Below, in pieces: positions 12,701 through 24,399 of a DNA stretch of 64,000 nucleotides. A program made the position numbers and the translations under genes. The DNA comes from Nymphaea colorata. Lineage: Eukaryota > Streptophyta > Magnoliopsida > Nymphaeales > Nymphaeaceae. Position 1 is the first letter of the stretch, and each line of letters starts with the position of its first letter. The DNA is taken from the NCBI RefSeq assembly GCF_008831285.2, contig NC_045148.1, positions 3,846,001 through 3,910,000 on the forward strand, read 5' to 3'. The notes under the pieces were generated by a model. That model had not been told where the DNA came from and did not search any database. It saw only the letters and a program-made list of their open reading frames with translations.

Positions 12701-13345
12701 GAAAAATGGGCAGGGCCCTCAGAACTGGACCAGTGGGGTAGACCTTGGCCGGCTTCTTGATCTTCTTGAACTTGACCTTGTAACAAGTGATGAAGGACTT
12801 CAAGGTTAGTGTTTTTTCATCATGCTATTTTTTTGCTGATATTCTTAAATTAGGCCACCTAAAATATTTGACTTCTAATTCCATGATAAGCAGAAGCTCT
12901 CAATGAGCAAAGACGAAGCTCAGCTGCAGCTATTGGTTCTGCTGTAGGAGAATCATCTCCATTGGGTTATCCGACGGATGGCACATTGCAGAGAGACAGA
13001 GTAGAAGACATTTATGAGCCTCTTGGTCTAACCATCCAGCCTTTACCTGAAGGTATGCGAGGGCCTGGAATTAACCCCATATTTGATCATCCTGAGTTTG
13101 GTGTAGGTGTTGCAGAAACTAGTGTAGAGCATGAATTTATGCCAAGTTCCAGTGGTACATACAAAAGGCAACATGACCATGATGGTGAGATGGAGCAAAA
13201 GACCCTTTCTGCTTTGAAAAACTTTTCAAACCAAGATATCAGCATTGGATTGCACATAGGTGAACGGGAACTGAAGAGACCACGTGGTGACTCTGTGTCT
13301 CTCAATGAAGAGCATGACAATAATGGTGATAATGGAAGTAGCTAA
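782..13345 (+). CDS. NAL1: NARROW LEAF 1-like trypsin-fold serine protease, five exons
   Basis: Exons read from GT-AG junctions and frame: 782-1279, 1390-1533, 11651-11891, 12304-12804, 12894-13345. They sum to 1836 nt, or 611 residues; rice NAL1 is 582. The start at 782 is the first ATG after an in-frame TAA at 740-742. The family signature is clear: [34 protein letters not shown], then the protease fold. The catalytic triad inferred from the rice protein is H244 (TNRHVAVD), D301 (VRADGAF) and S395 (EGDSGS), each 10 positions after the rice residues. The C-terminal tail contains a basic ELKRPRGDS stretch that may help nuclear targeting. In rice, NAL1 controls leaf width, vein patterning and spikelet number, and it is reported to act on TOPLESS-type corepressors. 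Intron 2 spans about 10.1 kb and holds repeats. No frame break is seen. The product call is firm; the 5' UTR and transcription start are not resolved. Confidence 0.93.
3064..3290. repeat. Degenerate tandem duplication of about 115 bp
   Basis: Two successive blocks, about 3064-3175 and 3179-3290, share the ordered phrases AACTAGAG, AGGATTGCCATG, TTTCCTTT, TCAAATTTGTGAA/TCGAATTTGTGAA and GATT. Identity by eye is about 75-80%. Noncoding, in intron 2 of the NAL1-like gene. Confidence 0.55.
4380..4545. repeat. GC-richer GGACACGGGTGC-type dispersed repeat
   Basis: A short block rich in CGGGTGCA, CGGACACG and GGTGTCGG phrases within otherwise AT-rich intron sequence. Such ACGGACACG-rich blocks are common dispersed repeats in plant genomes, often of transposon origin. 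No terminal repeats or target duplication were identified, so the class is left open. Confidence 0.4.
6533..7090. repeat. Inverted repeat overlapping the left half of the 6707-8052 element
   Basis: The phrase ATATTTTCAAAAATAT near 6552-6567 recurs in inverted orientation near 7055-7072, with weaker pairing outward towards CACATATATCAC and GATGTTTGTG. Arms are about 35 bp. Similar CACAATATTTTC and GATATTTTCAAAAATATTTTC phrases recur near 9290-9360. This could be a separate MITE family or part of a nested insertion. Confidence 0.4.
6707..8052. mobile_element. Non-autonomous DNA-transposon-like element with 27-bp terminal inverted repeats
   Basis: The left end (6707-6733) starts CAGCAAGGTTTTTCTTGGG. 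The reverse complement of the right end (8026-8052) starts CAGCAAGATTTTTCTTGGG. The two 27-bp arms match at 26 of 27 positions, and similarity continues inward more loosely for about 50 bp. The element is about 1.35 kb, AT-rich and lacks a coding region. Its CA...TG ends are compatible with hAT-type elements, but the 8-bp flanks (6699-6706 and 8053-8060) do not match, so the superfamily is unproven. Related partial sequence lies at about 2262-2330 and internally near 7190-7265. Confidence 0.6.
9930..10930 (-). pseudogene. Ty1-copia retrotransposon remnant (integrase plus LTR-like sequence)
   Basis: Read on the minus strand, about 10490-10390 encodes [17 protein letters not shown], matching the copia integrase core region around its GGEY motif. 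About 10620-10500 encodes a degraded stretch resembling the upstream integrase core ([15 protein letters not shown]). Further along the same strand, about 10390-9930 looks like an LTR, with TATATAAATAAG near 10160 followed by AATAAATTTTCC. Integrase directly abutting LTR-like sequence implies a large internal deletion or a rearrangement. Stops and frame changes are frequent. It lies antisense inside intron 2 of the NAL1-like gene. Confidence 0.55.
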
Positions 13346-14200
13346 TGTTATCTTATTCCTCCTGTATGTTATCTAACATGTTGGCTAGTTCAGCCTGTGC
13401 TGCGGCTTATTTGATGAGGAAACCGATCGATCAGTTGTCGGAGAAGATTTTTGGATGGATGCTTCTGGATCATGCAGAAGCGATGGGGCAATATACTGGA
13501 AAAAATGCCAATGGCTACTCCCTTTCCGTAAAAAATATCCACACTTTAGGTTCCTCTGTTCATTAGCTCTGAGATATTCTTAAGAGAAGGCATGGACTTA
13601 CATGTCTCCCAAGGGAACTTCTAATTTATGTCATTGTAGCTAAGAACAGGTATGTTGTAAGCTTTGTAATACCTAATCAAGCATGTGCCTTGCTATACAC
13701 ATCCCTGTGACTTTGTGCAACTACATTGAGGCTGAAATTGCTTATAAAGGGCATGTAGATTATAATATAGAGAGACGAGTCACAGTGATAAGGTTTTTGC
13801 AACATATCACTAAGGGGTTCAATTAAGCACTTTGAAGTCTGAATATTGGATTTTCAATTAATGCCACCTGAGCTGTGGATTTAGTTGCTTTCATTTTAAT
13901 TAGTTATGGTCCTTTCGTTCCATATACCAGTGCCAATTAGTGAATTGTCTGTTGGGTTTTTGACATGGGCAGTTTATCCTTACTATGTCGTTCCACTAAA
14001 ATAAAATGCTTTCAATCATGTCATAGAGGCTTAAGTGGTTATCGTGTAAAAAAATGTAAGCTCCCCTGGTGAAATCTTCTTATCCTTTTGTGTTTCATCT
14101 TGTCTTTTTAAATTCCTTGAACGTGCCTCATTCCCTTGAAGATAGAATAAGTCTGTTTTTGTAAACAAAAAGAAATAAAAGTGGAAAAAAAACAATATTT
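13346..14200 (+). other. 3' UTR and downstream flank of the NAL1-like gene
   Basis: Sequence after the TAA at 13343-13345. AAATAAAATG near 13998 and AAATAAAAG near 14172 are candidate polyadenylation signals. The 73-residue open frame at 13345-13566 sits just after the stop and has no recognisable domain, so I treat it as UTR. The exact 3' end is not determinable here. Confidence 0.4.
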
Positions 14201-17200
14201 ATTGTTTCTGGACTGTAATAGTCTGCATCCAGTTTTGTTAGCTTTATCTCTCTTGCTGATAGTGGGCCGTTCTATTTATAAGATCATGATACAGATCTAG
14301 TTCTTGGGCTTTTGGATTTGATATAAACTGATGCATATTTTTCAACTGTAATTGTTCCTGCACCATTTGGATATATCTTGGACAAGATTTTGCTTTCATT
14401 TGGATCATGTCAATGATTTCTTGCTTTTTTATCTGCTATAGGCGATGATTTCTTCTTTGACACATCGAATGAAACAGGATTCATTTCATATAGCACTTGT
14501 AATCTGGTGGTGCAGATAGTTGTCTTTTGAGAGAGCGGGAGAGAGGTTTATGGGCAACTTCATATAATTTTTCAGATTTGCTGGGACTTCGATAGCATAT
14601 ATTTTCATGAGCGGAATATTGTGCAACTTGAACCTGGGTTCCTAATCTCTGCAGAAAATTTGTAATTTAATTGCATCCAAAAACTTGATATCCGAACCCA
14701 AAACAAGAAAATGAATATGGCAACATAAATGGAGGCACTTAACTTCCCCCAAATAATCTTGAAGTTGTAAAATGCTTGAAAAAATGAGATTACAACCTCC
14801 TAAGCTTCATTGGAGGTGATTATTGTAATTAAGATATACTGAAGTCCTCCCCCTGTGAAGCCGATATAAAGACCATGAAATTCATTGCTTGAGTCAACGA
14901 AAAAAAGAGCTTCACAAAAAATTGCAAAGCTTTCATTCCTCACATCGCAACTTTTCTTTTTCTCTCACTTCCACCTCTCTCAAAAGGCCCATTTAGTTGA
15001 CCGTTATTTCAAAAACCTCTTAGTGTCGCAATATTTCCAACTCATATTCTTTATATTTCTCTACAGTTCCTGCCCCAAAAAGTTTGATATCAACGGTTCA
15101 TTTGCGAACGTATGAGATCAAGCTTTGGCAACTCCAGCTTCAAGTCTTCTCAAAATCAAGTGACAATATTTGAGGGTGGAAGTTACGATTTTTTTAGTCC
15201 CCAATTGAAAACCCTTTTCATATCATAAGATCTTTGGAGGTCGTTTTTGAAGGATATGAAGAACTCGATGACGATGTGACTTTGCATCATGGACTCCAGC
15301 GAAGCAAAAGGAACTCAAAGAAAGCATGAAAAAGATGCAAAAGCGCTCCTCTTCATCAAACAAGGGGTAAGTAAATCAAACTTTCATCATATTATGAATG
15401 CTTTCAAATCAAAAGAAACATGAAACATCTTGAAAAAGAAAAAATTCAAGGTCTAGACAAAATCAAATCAAGTAAACTTCGATCTCTTTGGAGAGTGGAC
15501 TCCTTAGGAGTGCCAATGGCAATATTCTCAGTAGGATCATTCATCAAGACGCGATGCTGATCTTCTTTTTTGAACTTGGGAAAATTCTAGCAACTCTAAA
15601 AGAGATGGATCAAACTTGATGGCTGCTCGTTTCCTAATATTGGTGATTCAGCATGAAAAAAATTTCAATCTTGCATATAGACCATAAATATAAGAAAAAT
15701 ATTACTTATGCTTGCCTCCGTTTGTCCATGTGGAAACACACAAGATGACCATTTTTGGCACCTTTACTGGGGGCAATCAGACGAAGGCTAAGCTTTGTGA
15801 TCTAAAGTATAAAACTCGATTATCATCCTGATCTTGTTTGAACAAAATCAAATGTGCACTAGTTTTGAAAATGTACAATTTGAAAATCTAGGTGGACCAT
15901 TAGAATTATGGATTTTATGAACCAGAGAACTCAAGAGAATGATAGTTCATGTCCCAGCTCATCACAAGCCTATACATAATGAACTTAGACTAATATGAAG
16001 CATGCAAACTAGATCACATGTAATCGAGATTTGGTGTCTACCGTGTTTGGGTTTATGGGAAGTGGACCTAGAGTTATATTTTGAATCCAAATTTGAATTT
16101 GATGATTATAAACCTAACTTTTTATGGTTCAGGTCTAGATTTAAGTTCATGATACTGTTTCTGGGGTTTAGAAATAATGATCCAAAATCCAAGGTTTAAG
16201 TTTTAGATTCAATACTCGAGATTGAAGATCCAAAATTCAATATCTATCAAGGTTTTGTCTAGACCTAGCATCTCATGAATTCAATATTCAAGATCAAGAT
16301 CTAGTATCATGTTTTAGACTCAAAATGAAGATATGATATTATTAGGGTTTGGCTGCTAAATCCAAAATGGAGATCCAAAATTATCAAGATTTGATCCTAG
16401 GTCTGAGATCAAGATATCTGATCCAAAACTTAATTATTGCCTATGTCCAATACATGGGTTCATGTCTTCATGATTGAACCTATCTAAGGTTTCAGGGCAT
16501 GATTAATTAAGTTTTCATATCGTAGCCTTCAATATCTAATATTAATTAGCTCATATGGATAGGCCAAGAGACCTAATTCTAAGAGTTGTAGGGGTCAGGT
16601 TGGAGATTCTAAGATCACTCTGGATTTGGTCTTAGAAGACTGACTAAGGGTCGACCTAAGGTTGGGTCCTAATCACACATGACATGGGATTTTTGAAAAC
16701 ATGTTTTATAAAAAGGGTTTGATTTTAGGGGGAACATATTTTGGAAAACTATACTTTTGAAAGTGTGTTCAAGTAGAGCTTAGGATAATACATGACTTCC
16801 ACATGCTGTATTAATGTCACACGGCATGACATCGATCAAGTCAATCTAGGTTTTATACGAGTTGTGCTAGTGCTTTTTTAAAAATTATATGCAGATGCAT
16901 GATCATACGTGATTTGATAAAAAGAAACTACGTGCTTAATGCTTTAAGTTAAAACTATATATTGGGAAAATTAAATACTGAAATGGAAAGGGAGAGAAGG
17001 GAAAGGGGAGGCATAACTGGCTTCCAATCCCCAACCTAAGGTCGTTGAATTTAAATCTATCTCGTAAAGCAAGTATACACTAATCTATAGCATGCTTAGA
17101 AAGAAACTAGCCTAGGTGCAGACAATAAACTACTCTAAGCAGGAAATAACCTCAACTGAACGTGCTTAAAAGCATAAAAAGAAACTAAGACATGCTACTA

Positions 17201-19780
17201 AGAAAACAGAAAAATGAAAGAACTAAACTGGAAATAAGAAAAAAAGAAGAAGAAATAAGAAATTACCTGAACCGCAGACTTGAACTTGGAGTTGACTCCG
17301 AATCACAACCCAACAGACCCAGTCGAGCCTTTACTACTTGGTTACACTCACCATTATTGGGGCTTGTGCCAAGCCTTCAGACAAGACTGCAAGTGTCCTC
17401 TTTAAAAGACAATTTAATTTTTTCTTAAGCTTGAGCTTGGGTACTCTTTTGGGTTTTCCCTAAATTTGCTGTACTAGACAAGCAGTTTAAGAATTGTGTG
17501 TAAAGAGAGGGGGAACGACCTCCTTTATAAGCTCAATGAAATATAAACTCCCTAAAACTTTAGTTACATGTTAAACTCTTCTTGGTGATTGTGCCTCTTG
17601 AAAACAACAGGTTAAGGCATGGTTGGCAAACCCTTCCTTGGATCGGTTGCCAACTAGGTCACCGAGTCAATGACTTGACTTGGTAACTTGTCCGAGTTAG
17701 GTCTCAAAAGCTCAAGGTGTTCTCCTCATTCTTTTAGCGGTTGTCAAAGATGAAATTTGAAAAGTCTTTCTTTTGACAGTTGCTAAAGATGAAAGAATCT
17801 TAAAAAACCTTCTAAAAATCGTAACAACCATCAGGTGTCATTATGAACACCCTTTTCAAGGGAGATAGTCCTCACACATGGACTGTTTTCAAGGAAGAGA
17901 GAGAGATTCATAAACATGGCCAAACTCTCTTTCTCATTTTTCTCACCCTCTTTTCAACTGTATCAAATTGAATTTGGGGGATTCCAACCCGACTATGTGA
18001 TTCTGAATGATCTGAGGAATCCAAACCCAAAATCCTTTGAAAATTGGGTGTATACATGTCAAACCTTAAATCATGACTTTCTAACTGATTCAAGTTGACA
18101 TCAGGTGATTCCGATCACCGAATTTGACAACCACACAGGTCAACTTATAAAAATTTACATTATATCATACATTCTTTCGTACATAAAACAGTTTTTTTTA
18201 TTCATTTTGGAGACAATTCAACATGGAATTCAGACTAATATGCAAAAAGTAATGCACAATTCATAAAAAATTGTATATGTTGACATGCAGCATATAATAT
18301 GAAATTGAGAGAGATATATTTGATGCTAGCCTTGTATTATGTATGTATCTAGGTATAACGAATCTAGATGTTGAACCTAGATCCAGGATATATATGTAAT
18401 TTTGAGATCCAGAGCAAGTTTTGAATCTAAAGAAAGTTCTAGAAAGCATATCTAGATATGATGTTCTGATAAGAATTAGAGATTTTATAAAGAAATTTGG
18501 ACATGACATCTGGATTTGAACAGATACAAATTACAGATTTGGCGATCAATATAGAGATCTGGAGAAAGTGATTTGGATAATTCTGCCCCTAGCACAAAAA
18601 TTGAGCTCTGAGAGTCAGTGGGCAGATTGACCACACTGGGATGTGGGTCGAACCAAGATACATGGCTCATTTGCTCCTCCAAAATCTCATTTTTCTAAAA
18701 TTATGGTAATCAAAATGACCGAGTGATGTCAAAGGGTAAAATGGAAAACAAGATCTAGGGCATGTCTGCACGAATTGAGCTTTGGAATACTCTACCAATA
18801 GATATCTGAACGCAATGATGCAAAGAAATTTGAAATTTAGTTCTTGGACTTATCAGGAATGGGTTCATAAGATGAGGTACTCGTGGAATATGCCTGGAAC
18901 TGCACAAGCCGTACTGAATCTATGAAAATGGAAATGAACTCAATCTATGGAGAGGTAACTCGGATTAAGCTTGGAATACTCAGATCCACTACTGAAAAAT
19001 ATGATCTCAGCTCAGTGCAGGCTTACTTGCTCAGGTTGAGCTTGAATTAGGCTTGGATCTTGCCAAATAAGTGAGAGAATGGCACTGCACTGTCAAGACA
19101 ACTACTCTAAAGCTCAAATCTGTATTATAGAACTGAAAATAAATTTGGAAATACTCATGTCGCACTGATGTGAATCTATTTGAGCTCGATCAGGTTTGAC
19201 AAGGTTTTGGTGGTCTATAAATGGCAAGTGATTCGACTCAAGGAGATGCTTGGGTTAAAGTGAGCTGTTTCTAATCTAAGTTGAGGCTCGCAAGCTGACT
19301 CTAACATCTCTTGAAGACTTGTATGGGTGAGAACAATCTTGATTGAACTAACTTCAGTTCCGATGTTCATTAACAAAATGTGGTAAGACTCAAGGGCAAA
19401 ATGGTCATTTGGTAAAGTGTTGGCAACCTAGGGGATCCTGATCTAGGTGTTAGTCACCTATGCAAAATGGGTTTAGCTTTAGTACTTGTCAATGAACCCT
19501 ACATTTGAAGTGCGACTAAATAAATTAGTTCAAAAACATTATGGTGAAGGGTAAAATGGTCATTTGGTCATCATGAAAATTTGAGAGTGTTTACAACCAA
19601 CGACCTCTTGATAGACTTGGGTGCCATAGAGTAGTTCTAGGAATGGTGCAAACATGAGGATACTGCCCAATAATCCATAGACAAGCATGCAAACCAACGA
19701 GGGGGGGATACATCATCCCGATTATGAACAGATCAAAAGACAAGAGTTTTTATGGGAACTATTGTCTCGATAAAAGACAT
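14201..19780. other. Intergenic AT-rich sequence without a recognisable gene
   Basis: Only short random open frames occur. From about 16060 to 16450 and about 18290 to 18580 the sequence repeats loose phrases such as GATCTAG, ATCCAAAATT and TTGAATCTA, suggesting decayed repetitive DNA. It may include LTR or 3' sequence of the - strand gypsy remnant that begins just to the right, but no boundary could be placed. Confidence 0.4.
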
Positions 19781-19789
19781 GACAAGACT

Positions 19790-20518
19790 AACAATACAGA
19801 TAGGTGACAACTCAACATTTTTTTCTTCAATGTTCCTCGCCTGGCTTCAAGAACTTGAGCTTTTTCCTTGACTGTTGCCTTTATGGTAGAGTTCCCCTGG
19901 TATCAGTTTGGCCGGGTAAAGTGATAGGCTCTAGGCATCTATCTTCATTCTTGCCTAGGCCCTTGAATGGCTTGCACCTGTGCATTAGCAGCAAAAGGTA
20001 ACCTCTTGGGTTCTGCATAAAAAGAGCTCAAAGTGGAGGATTCCTTGCTACATTGACTATATTACCAACTCTGAAAAACTGCAGCATTTCTCAGTGCGTA
20101 AACAGATTTACCTCATGCCTGGGCTTCTTCAAGTTCAGCATCTCTAGACTCTCGTTGAGTGACGCTTCCACTAGCTCACAAGTGATCGATACATCCATTA
20201 TGCATAATGGTTGTGGGATCACCAGCTGTGATATTCATTCCTCAGGGTCTTCTACCAAAACAATGGCGATGATACTCCCCCCATTCTATTTGATATACTG
20301 GTGAAACATTGAGGCAATGACATTGGCATTGTAAATCCATGGTTGGCCCAACAACATATTGTAAGATGACGGCATGTTTGCCACATAGAATACAATTGAA
20401 TAAAGAGAATAATGATGTACAAGTCTAGCATAATTTACCATTTTGCTCTCTTGGAATGGTTTTCAAACTCAAACATGGTTATAAAGTCAAGGTTTCCTCT
20501 TTTATTTTGACGCTCAAG
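19790..20518 (-). pseudogene. Tat/Ogre-like Ty3-gypsy remnant, protease-end part
   Basis: On the minus strand, about 20410-20280 encodes YNMLLGQPWIYNA followed by FHQYIKW. This corresponds to the LLGRPWIH...HQ.LKF block that follows the aspartic protease in Tat/Ogre-type elements. Similar degraded coding continues to about 19800. The piece ends abruptly at 20518, where the nested chromovirus begins. The matching left half (in element orientation) resumes at 26595. No reverse transcriptase was seen downstream, so the copy is truncated. Confidence 0.6.
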
Positions 20519-21363
20519 TGTAAGACCCTGCCCTGACCCATGGCCAGGGACGGCTTGGTCTGGCCTGGACAAGGATGGGCTGGTCCGGCTAGGGATGGTT
20601 TGATATGAAGAGGCCATGGAGGAGGCACTTACCTAGTCCCAATGAAACAAACAACAAGCCATAGGTCGGCAGCAGCAAACAGTCCAAAATTTATGATAGA
20701 CCAGAGGTCATTGGTGTTTCTCCCTACACGCGCGAAGCGATCACCTACAACACTTATATAGGAAACACTGTTGGTGAAAGGGGCACCGGCCGCTCAACGC
20801 GTAGCCCCTACGGAATGACGGGTGGGACACTTGGTACCATCAGATGGACAGATTTTGAATGTGGCACCTTGGAGGGAACAAATGTTGATAGATGGCAGCC
20901 GGGCAGCAATGCCAGGCCATGCCTAGCAGTTGCAGGCCAAGGAAACGTGTCAGATAACAGCCTTGCAGCCAGGTGGCTAGCGGGCAGCAGTGCCCGTGGC
21001 CAACCACTCGCTCGACGTGGGCAGCAGTTTCTAGATGGGTGGCCGACGGGCGGTTAGAGCCGGCAGCCACATGTGAATCTCGGAGGGATAGTTTTGCCAC
21101 ATTGGTTTTGAAATTTGAACTATGTAATAGCTCTGGCCGAGTACTTAAACCAAGCCGAGCAGTGTATAGATAGATCACATTTATTGTTTTGAATCTTGTA
21201 AGTTTTGCTTGTGAAGAATGAGACTAAGTCCTCGAGTTGAGGCAAAACTGGTTGTCCCTTTTTCCTTTGAGTTTCTATATGGGTAGTGATTTGACTGGTA
21301 AGTCTAACATGTAGACTTATGCCATGCAGGTGAAGAATGAAAGAAAAATTTATCCCTGTAACA
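20519..21363 (+). repeat. 5' LTR of the nested chromovirus
   Basis: 845 bp with TG...CA ends. A TATA-like ACTTATATAGG at about 20751-20761 could mark the promoter. The open frames on both strands at 20815-21178 lie wholly within the LTR and are not genes. Confidence 0.85.
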
Positions 21364-21365
21364 GT

Positions 21366-21377
21366 TGGTATCAAAGC
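21366..21377 (+). promoter_or_regulatory. Primer binding site of the chromovirus
   Basis: TGGTATCAAAGC, two bases after the 5' LTR end. It differs by one G-to-A change from the TGGTATCAGAGC complement of initiator tRNA-Met used by many plant LTR elements. Confidence 0.75.
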
Positions 21378-21397
21378 CCAGAGTATAACGATGACTA

Positions 21398-22430
21398 GTG
21401 GTGCTGAGTCCCAGGGGACGAAACTCTCACTTGGAGGAATCTGTTGGCTCGTTGATGACTCAAGTGTCTTCTGTTTCGTCAAGCAACCAGCAAATTATGG
21501 AGCATCTGACTCTACTTGAGAATCAGATGAAGGAACTCACTGCTCACTCGAATGGTTTGTTTGATGAACTCTGCAATGAGCTTGGAGAAACCAGTCTAGT
21601 CTGGCAGCAAGAACATGTTGTTGTGCGCCGTGCTCTGGGAGCGGCCATAGGGGAGGCTTCAAAGATAAAGGTCCCAGAGCCCAAAGCTTTTAATGGTGCT
21701 CGGTGTTCGAAGGACTTGGAGAACTATCTTTGAGATATAGTGCAGTACTTCAAAGTCGTCCATACCAAAGAGAAGGATAAAGTCACTGTTGCAGCCATCT
21801 ATTTGCAAAGTGATGTCAAGTTGTGGTGGCAGACCAAGCTGGAAGAGGATAGTAACGCCGACAAGGCACCTATCTCCACTTGGACGGAAATGAAGAGTTA
21901 CTTACTCATCAGTTCTTGCCATTGAACATTGCCTGGATTGCTTGGGAAGGTCTGCGACGACTTAAGCAGACAAGTTCCATCGGGACTATGTCAAAACATT
22001 CTCTTCGTTAATGCATGACATAAAGAACATCGTGGAGAAAGACAAGCTCTTTTATTTTATGAGTGGTCTTCACTCATAGGCTCAGACTTAAATCCATTGG
22101 CAAGAAGTGAAGGACTTGCCTTTTGCTTTAGCAGTGGTTGATCAACTCTTATATTTTCGTGCATAGCCCAGTGGCGAACCTTTTAAGAACTGGTCACAAA
22201 AGCAATACAAGTCAGTGAAAGCGAAAGATGGTGGCAAGAAGAAGGAGGGCCAAAGAGACATACCCTCCAAATCATCAACATATTCCAGGTGCTTTATTTG
22301 CAAAGACCCTCATCGTGCGCGAGATTGTCCTCAGAGGAAGGAGATGAATGCGGTTATCCAAGAGCCCGATGATGAGTCAAGAGCGCTCATTGTTGGGATC
22401 CTGATGTGCATGAATCCTCCTCGATAGGTG
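21398..22430 (+). pseudogene. Chromovirus gag (capsid and zinc knuckle), degraded
   Basis: Recognisable parts: a coiled-coil-like start (LLENQMKELT), a capsid core with VPEPKAFNGAR, and VAAIYLQSDVKLWWQTK, all typical of plant Ty3-gypsy gag. The zinc knuckle CFICKDPHRARDC is near 22290-22330. An in-frame TGA at 21732-21734, where related elements have Trp, and further breaks near 21925 and 22075 prevent a single protein. The gag would normally package element RNA in the cytoplasm. Confidence 0.7.
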
Positions 22431-24260
22431 AACACTCTGCGACAGCCTCCCAAGGATACAACCTTAAGTCCTGGGTTGTTGTATGTTGAGGTCCGGCTAA
22501 ACGAAGAGCACTTCGGCCTTATTGTGAAGCCAAATGCTAGCCACGTGAAAGCCATCATTGTTGTCCCTTCAACAATGGACAGTGAAGCAAAAGCCTTTCA
22601 TAATGTAAGTCGGGCCTTGGTTTGTTTAGTGTAACTTCACAGTTTGCATAATCAATGATTTCGACCTGATTCTAGGTGTGGAATTCCTCATCTCATCCAA
22701 GACAACAGTTTGGCCGCATTTAAAGTCATTGATGATTTCAGATGAGAAGATGCCTTACCTGGTTTCGTTGGTAATGGGCAGGGTCACCAGAAAAGCAATG
22801 TTGTCTTTGCAACTCAAGGATAGATTGAGGCGTGGAGAGCCGACCTTTCTTGATATATTGAAAAAAGTCAGCTCAGACACAGAACAAGGTAATATCCCCC
22901 CTCAATGCAGAACTACTCAGCAGATTCTCTAATGTTGTGACTAGAGAGATGCCAAAGGAGTTGCCGTCGAGACGCAACGTGGACTATGAGATAGAACTGG
23001 TGCCAGACATTCGGCCTCCTGCATAGGCCCCATATCGGATGTCTCAGCCAAAGTTGGCTGAGTTACATCGGCAACTCGACGAATTGCTTAAAGTTGGTTA
23101 CATCCAACCATCCAAGGCTCCTTACTAAGCTCCAGTTTTGTTCCAATGCAAGAAGGATGGTTCGCTACAGATGTGTGTGCACTATAGAGCTTTGAACAAG
23201 TTCATGGTGAAGAACAAGTACCATGTGCCTCAAGTGGAAGACTTGTTCAATCGACTAGATAATGCTTAGGTCTTCACTAAGTTGGATTTGCGGTCTGAGT
23301 ATTGTTAGGTTAGGATTGCTAAGAGGGATGAGCCGAAAACGACTTGTATTACTCATTATGGATTGTTCGAGTACCTTGTAATGCTTTTTGGGCTTTGAAA
23401 TGCACTAGCCACATTTTGTAATTTAGTGAATAATGTGTTTCAGCCTTACATTGATGAGTTTGTTGTTGTGTATTTGAACGACATTATTGTTTATAGCCTG
23501 TCCATAGAGTCCCATGTCAAGCATGTAAAGTTAGTGTTCTCTAAGTTGCGAGAAAACAAGTTGTACTTGAAGCCACAGAAGTGTATATTTGCTCAGCCAA
23601 GGGTCTCCTTCCTAAGCCACTTCTTTAGCCATGGAACGGTGGAGATGGATCCCTAGAAGATTCAGGCCATCCTTGATTGGTCAACCCCTACCAAACTTTG
23701 GTTTTTCTTGGGCCTAGCCAACTATTATGGCTGCTTCATTGAGGGATACTCAAGAGTTGCAGCACCATTTACAGATTTGTTGAAGAAGAATCAGACGTGG
23801 GATTGATCGTCAGAATGTGCCGATGTCATTTAGCTGCTCAAGTCAAAGTTGAGCAGCGAGCCGGTTCTGCGCTTGCCTAATTTCAATCAGCCATTTGAGG
23901 TAGAGACTGATGCTTCTGACCGAGCATTGGGCGATGTCTTGATGCAAGATGGATACGCAGTGGCTTATGAAAGTCAAAAGTTGTCAAACGTAGAATGGTG
24001 ATACACAGTCCATGAGAAGGAAATGACAGTAGTTGTCCATTGCCTAAGGCTTTGGAGACAATATCTGCTGGGTCAGCATTTCAGAAGGGTGACAGACAAT
24101 GTGGCGAACAACTATTTTTTGTGAAAGATGCGACTGAGTGTCAAGCAAGCATGTTAGCAAGACTTTCTAGCGGAGTTTGACATGGATATAGTGCATCAGG
24201 AAAAGCCAATCAGGTTGTTGACGCACTAAGCCGAGGAGCACAGGTAGGGGTCTGTGCTGC
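22428..24260 (+). pseudogene. Chromovirus pol: protease, reverse transcriptase, RNase H, degraded
   Basis: The protease region (22430-22930) keeps LLYVEVRLNEEHFGL, but the expected catalytic DTG/DSG position reads NAS. The reverse transcriptase (about 23000-23700) has FQCKKDGSLQMCVHYRALN and a polymerase motif YLNDIIVYS, where YLDDI is expected. RNase H (about 23880-24230) keeps FEVETDASDRALGDVLMQDG, AYESQKLS and LRLWRQYLLGQHF. At least seven stops fall where related elements have Gln or Trp, consistent with C-to-T and G-to-A decay. It cannot make active enzymes. Confidence 0.75.
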
Positions 24261-24399
24261 GGCAGCCATGACTCAAGTGTCTGATGACTTGATGCAGAGG
24301 ATTCGGTAGGCTACGACAACTGATTCATCAATGGCTCGCCTCATTGACTTGGTGAAGGAAGGCACCTGTTGATGGTTTTGGCTATAAGATGAGATCTTG

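Noticed and set aside
13345-13566. 73-codon open frame after the NAL1-like stop
   Set aside because: It begins right at the stop codon with no family match; best treated as 3' UTR.
20815-21178. Overlapping open frames on both strands (80-112 codons)
   Set aside because: They lie wholly in the chromovirus 5' LTR. Openness comes from GC-rich LTR sequence and is not matched by the 3' LTR.
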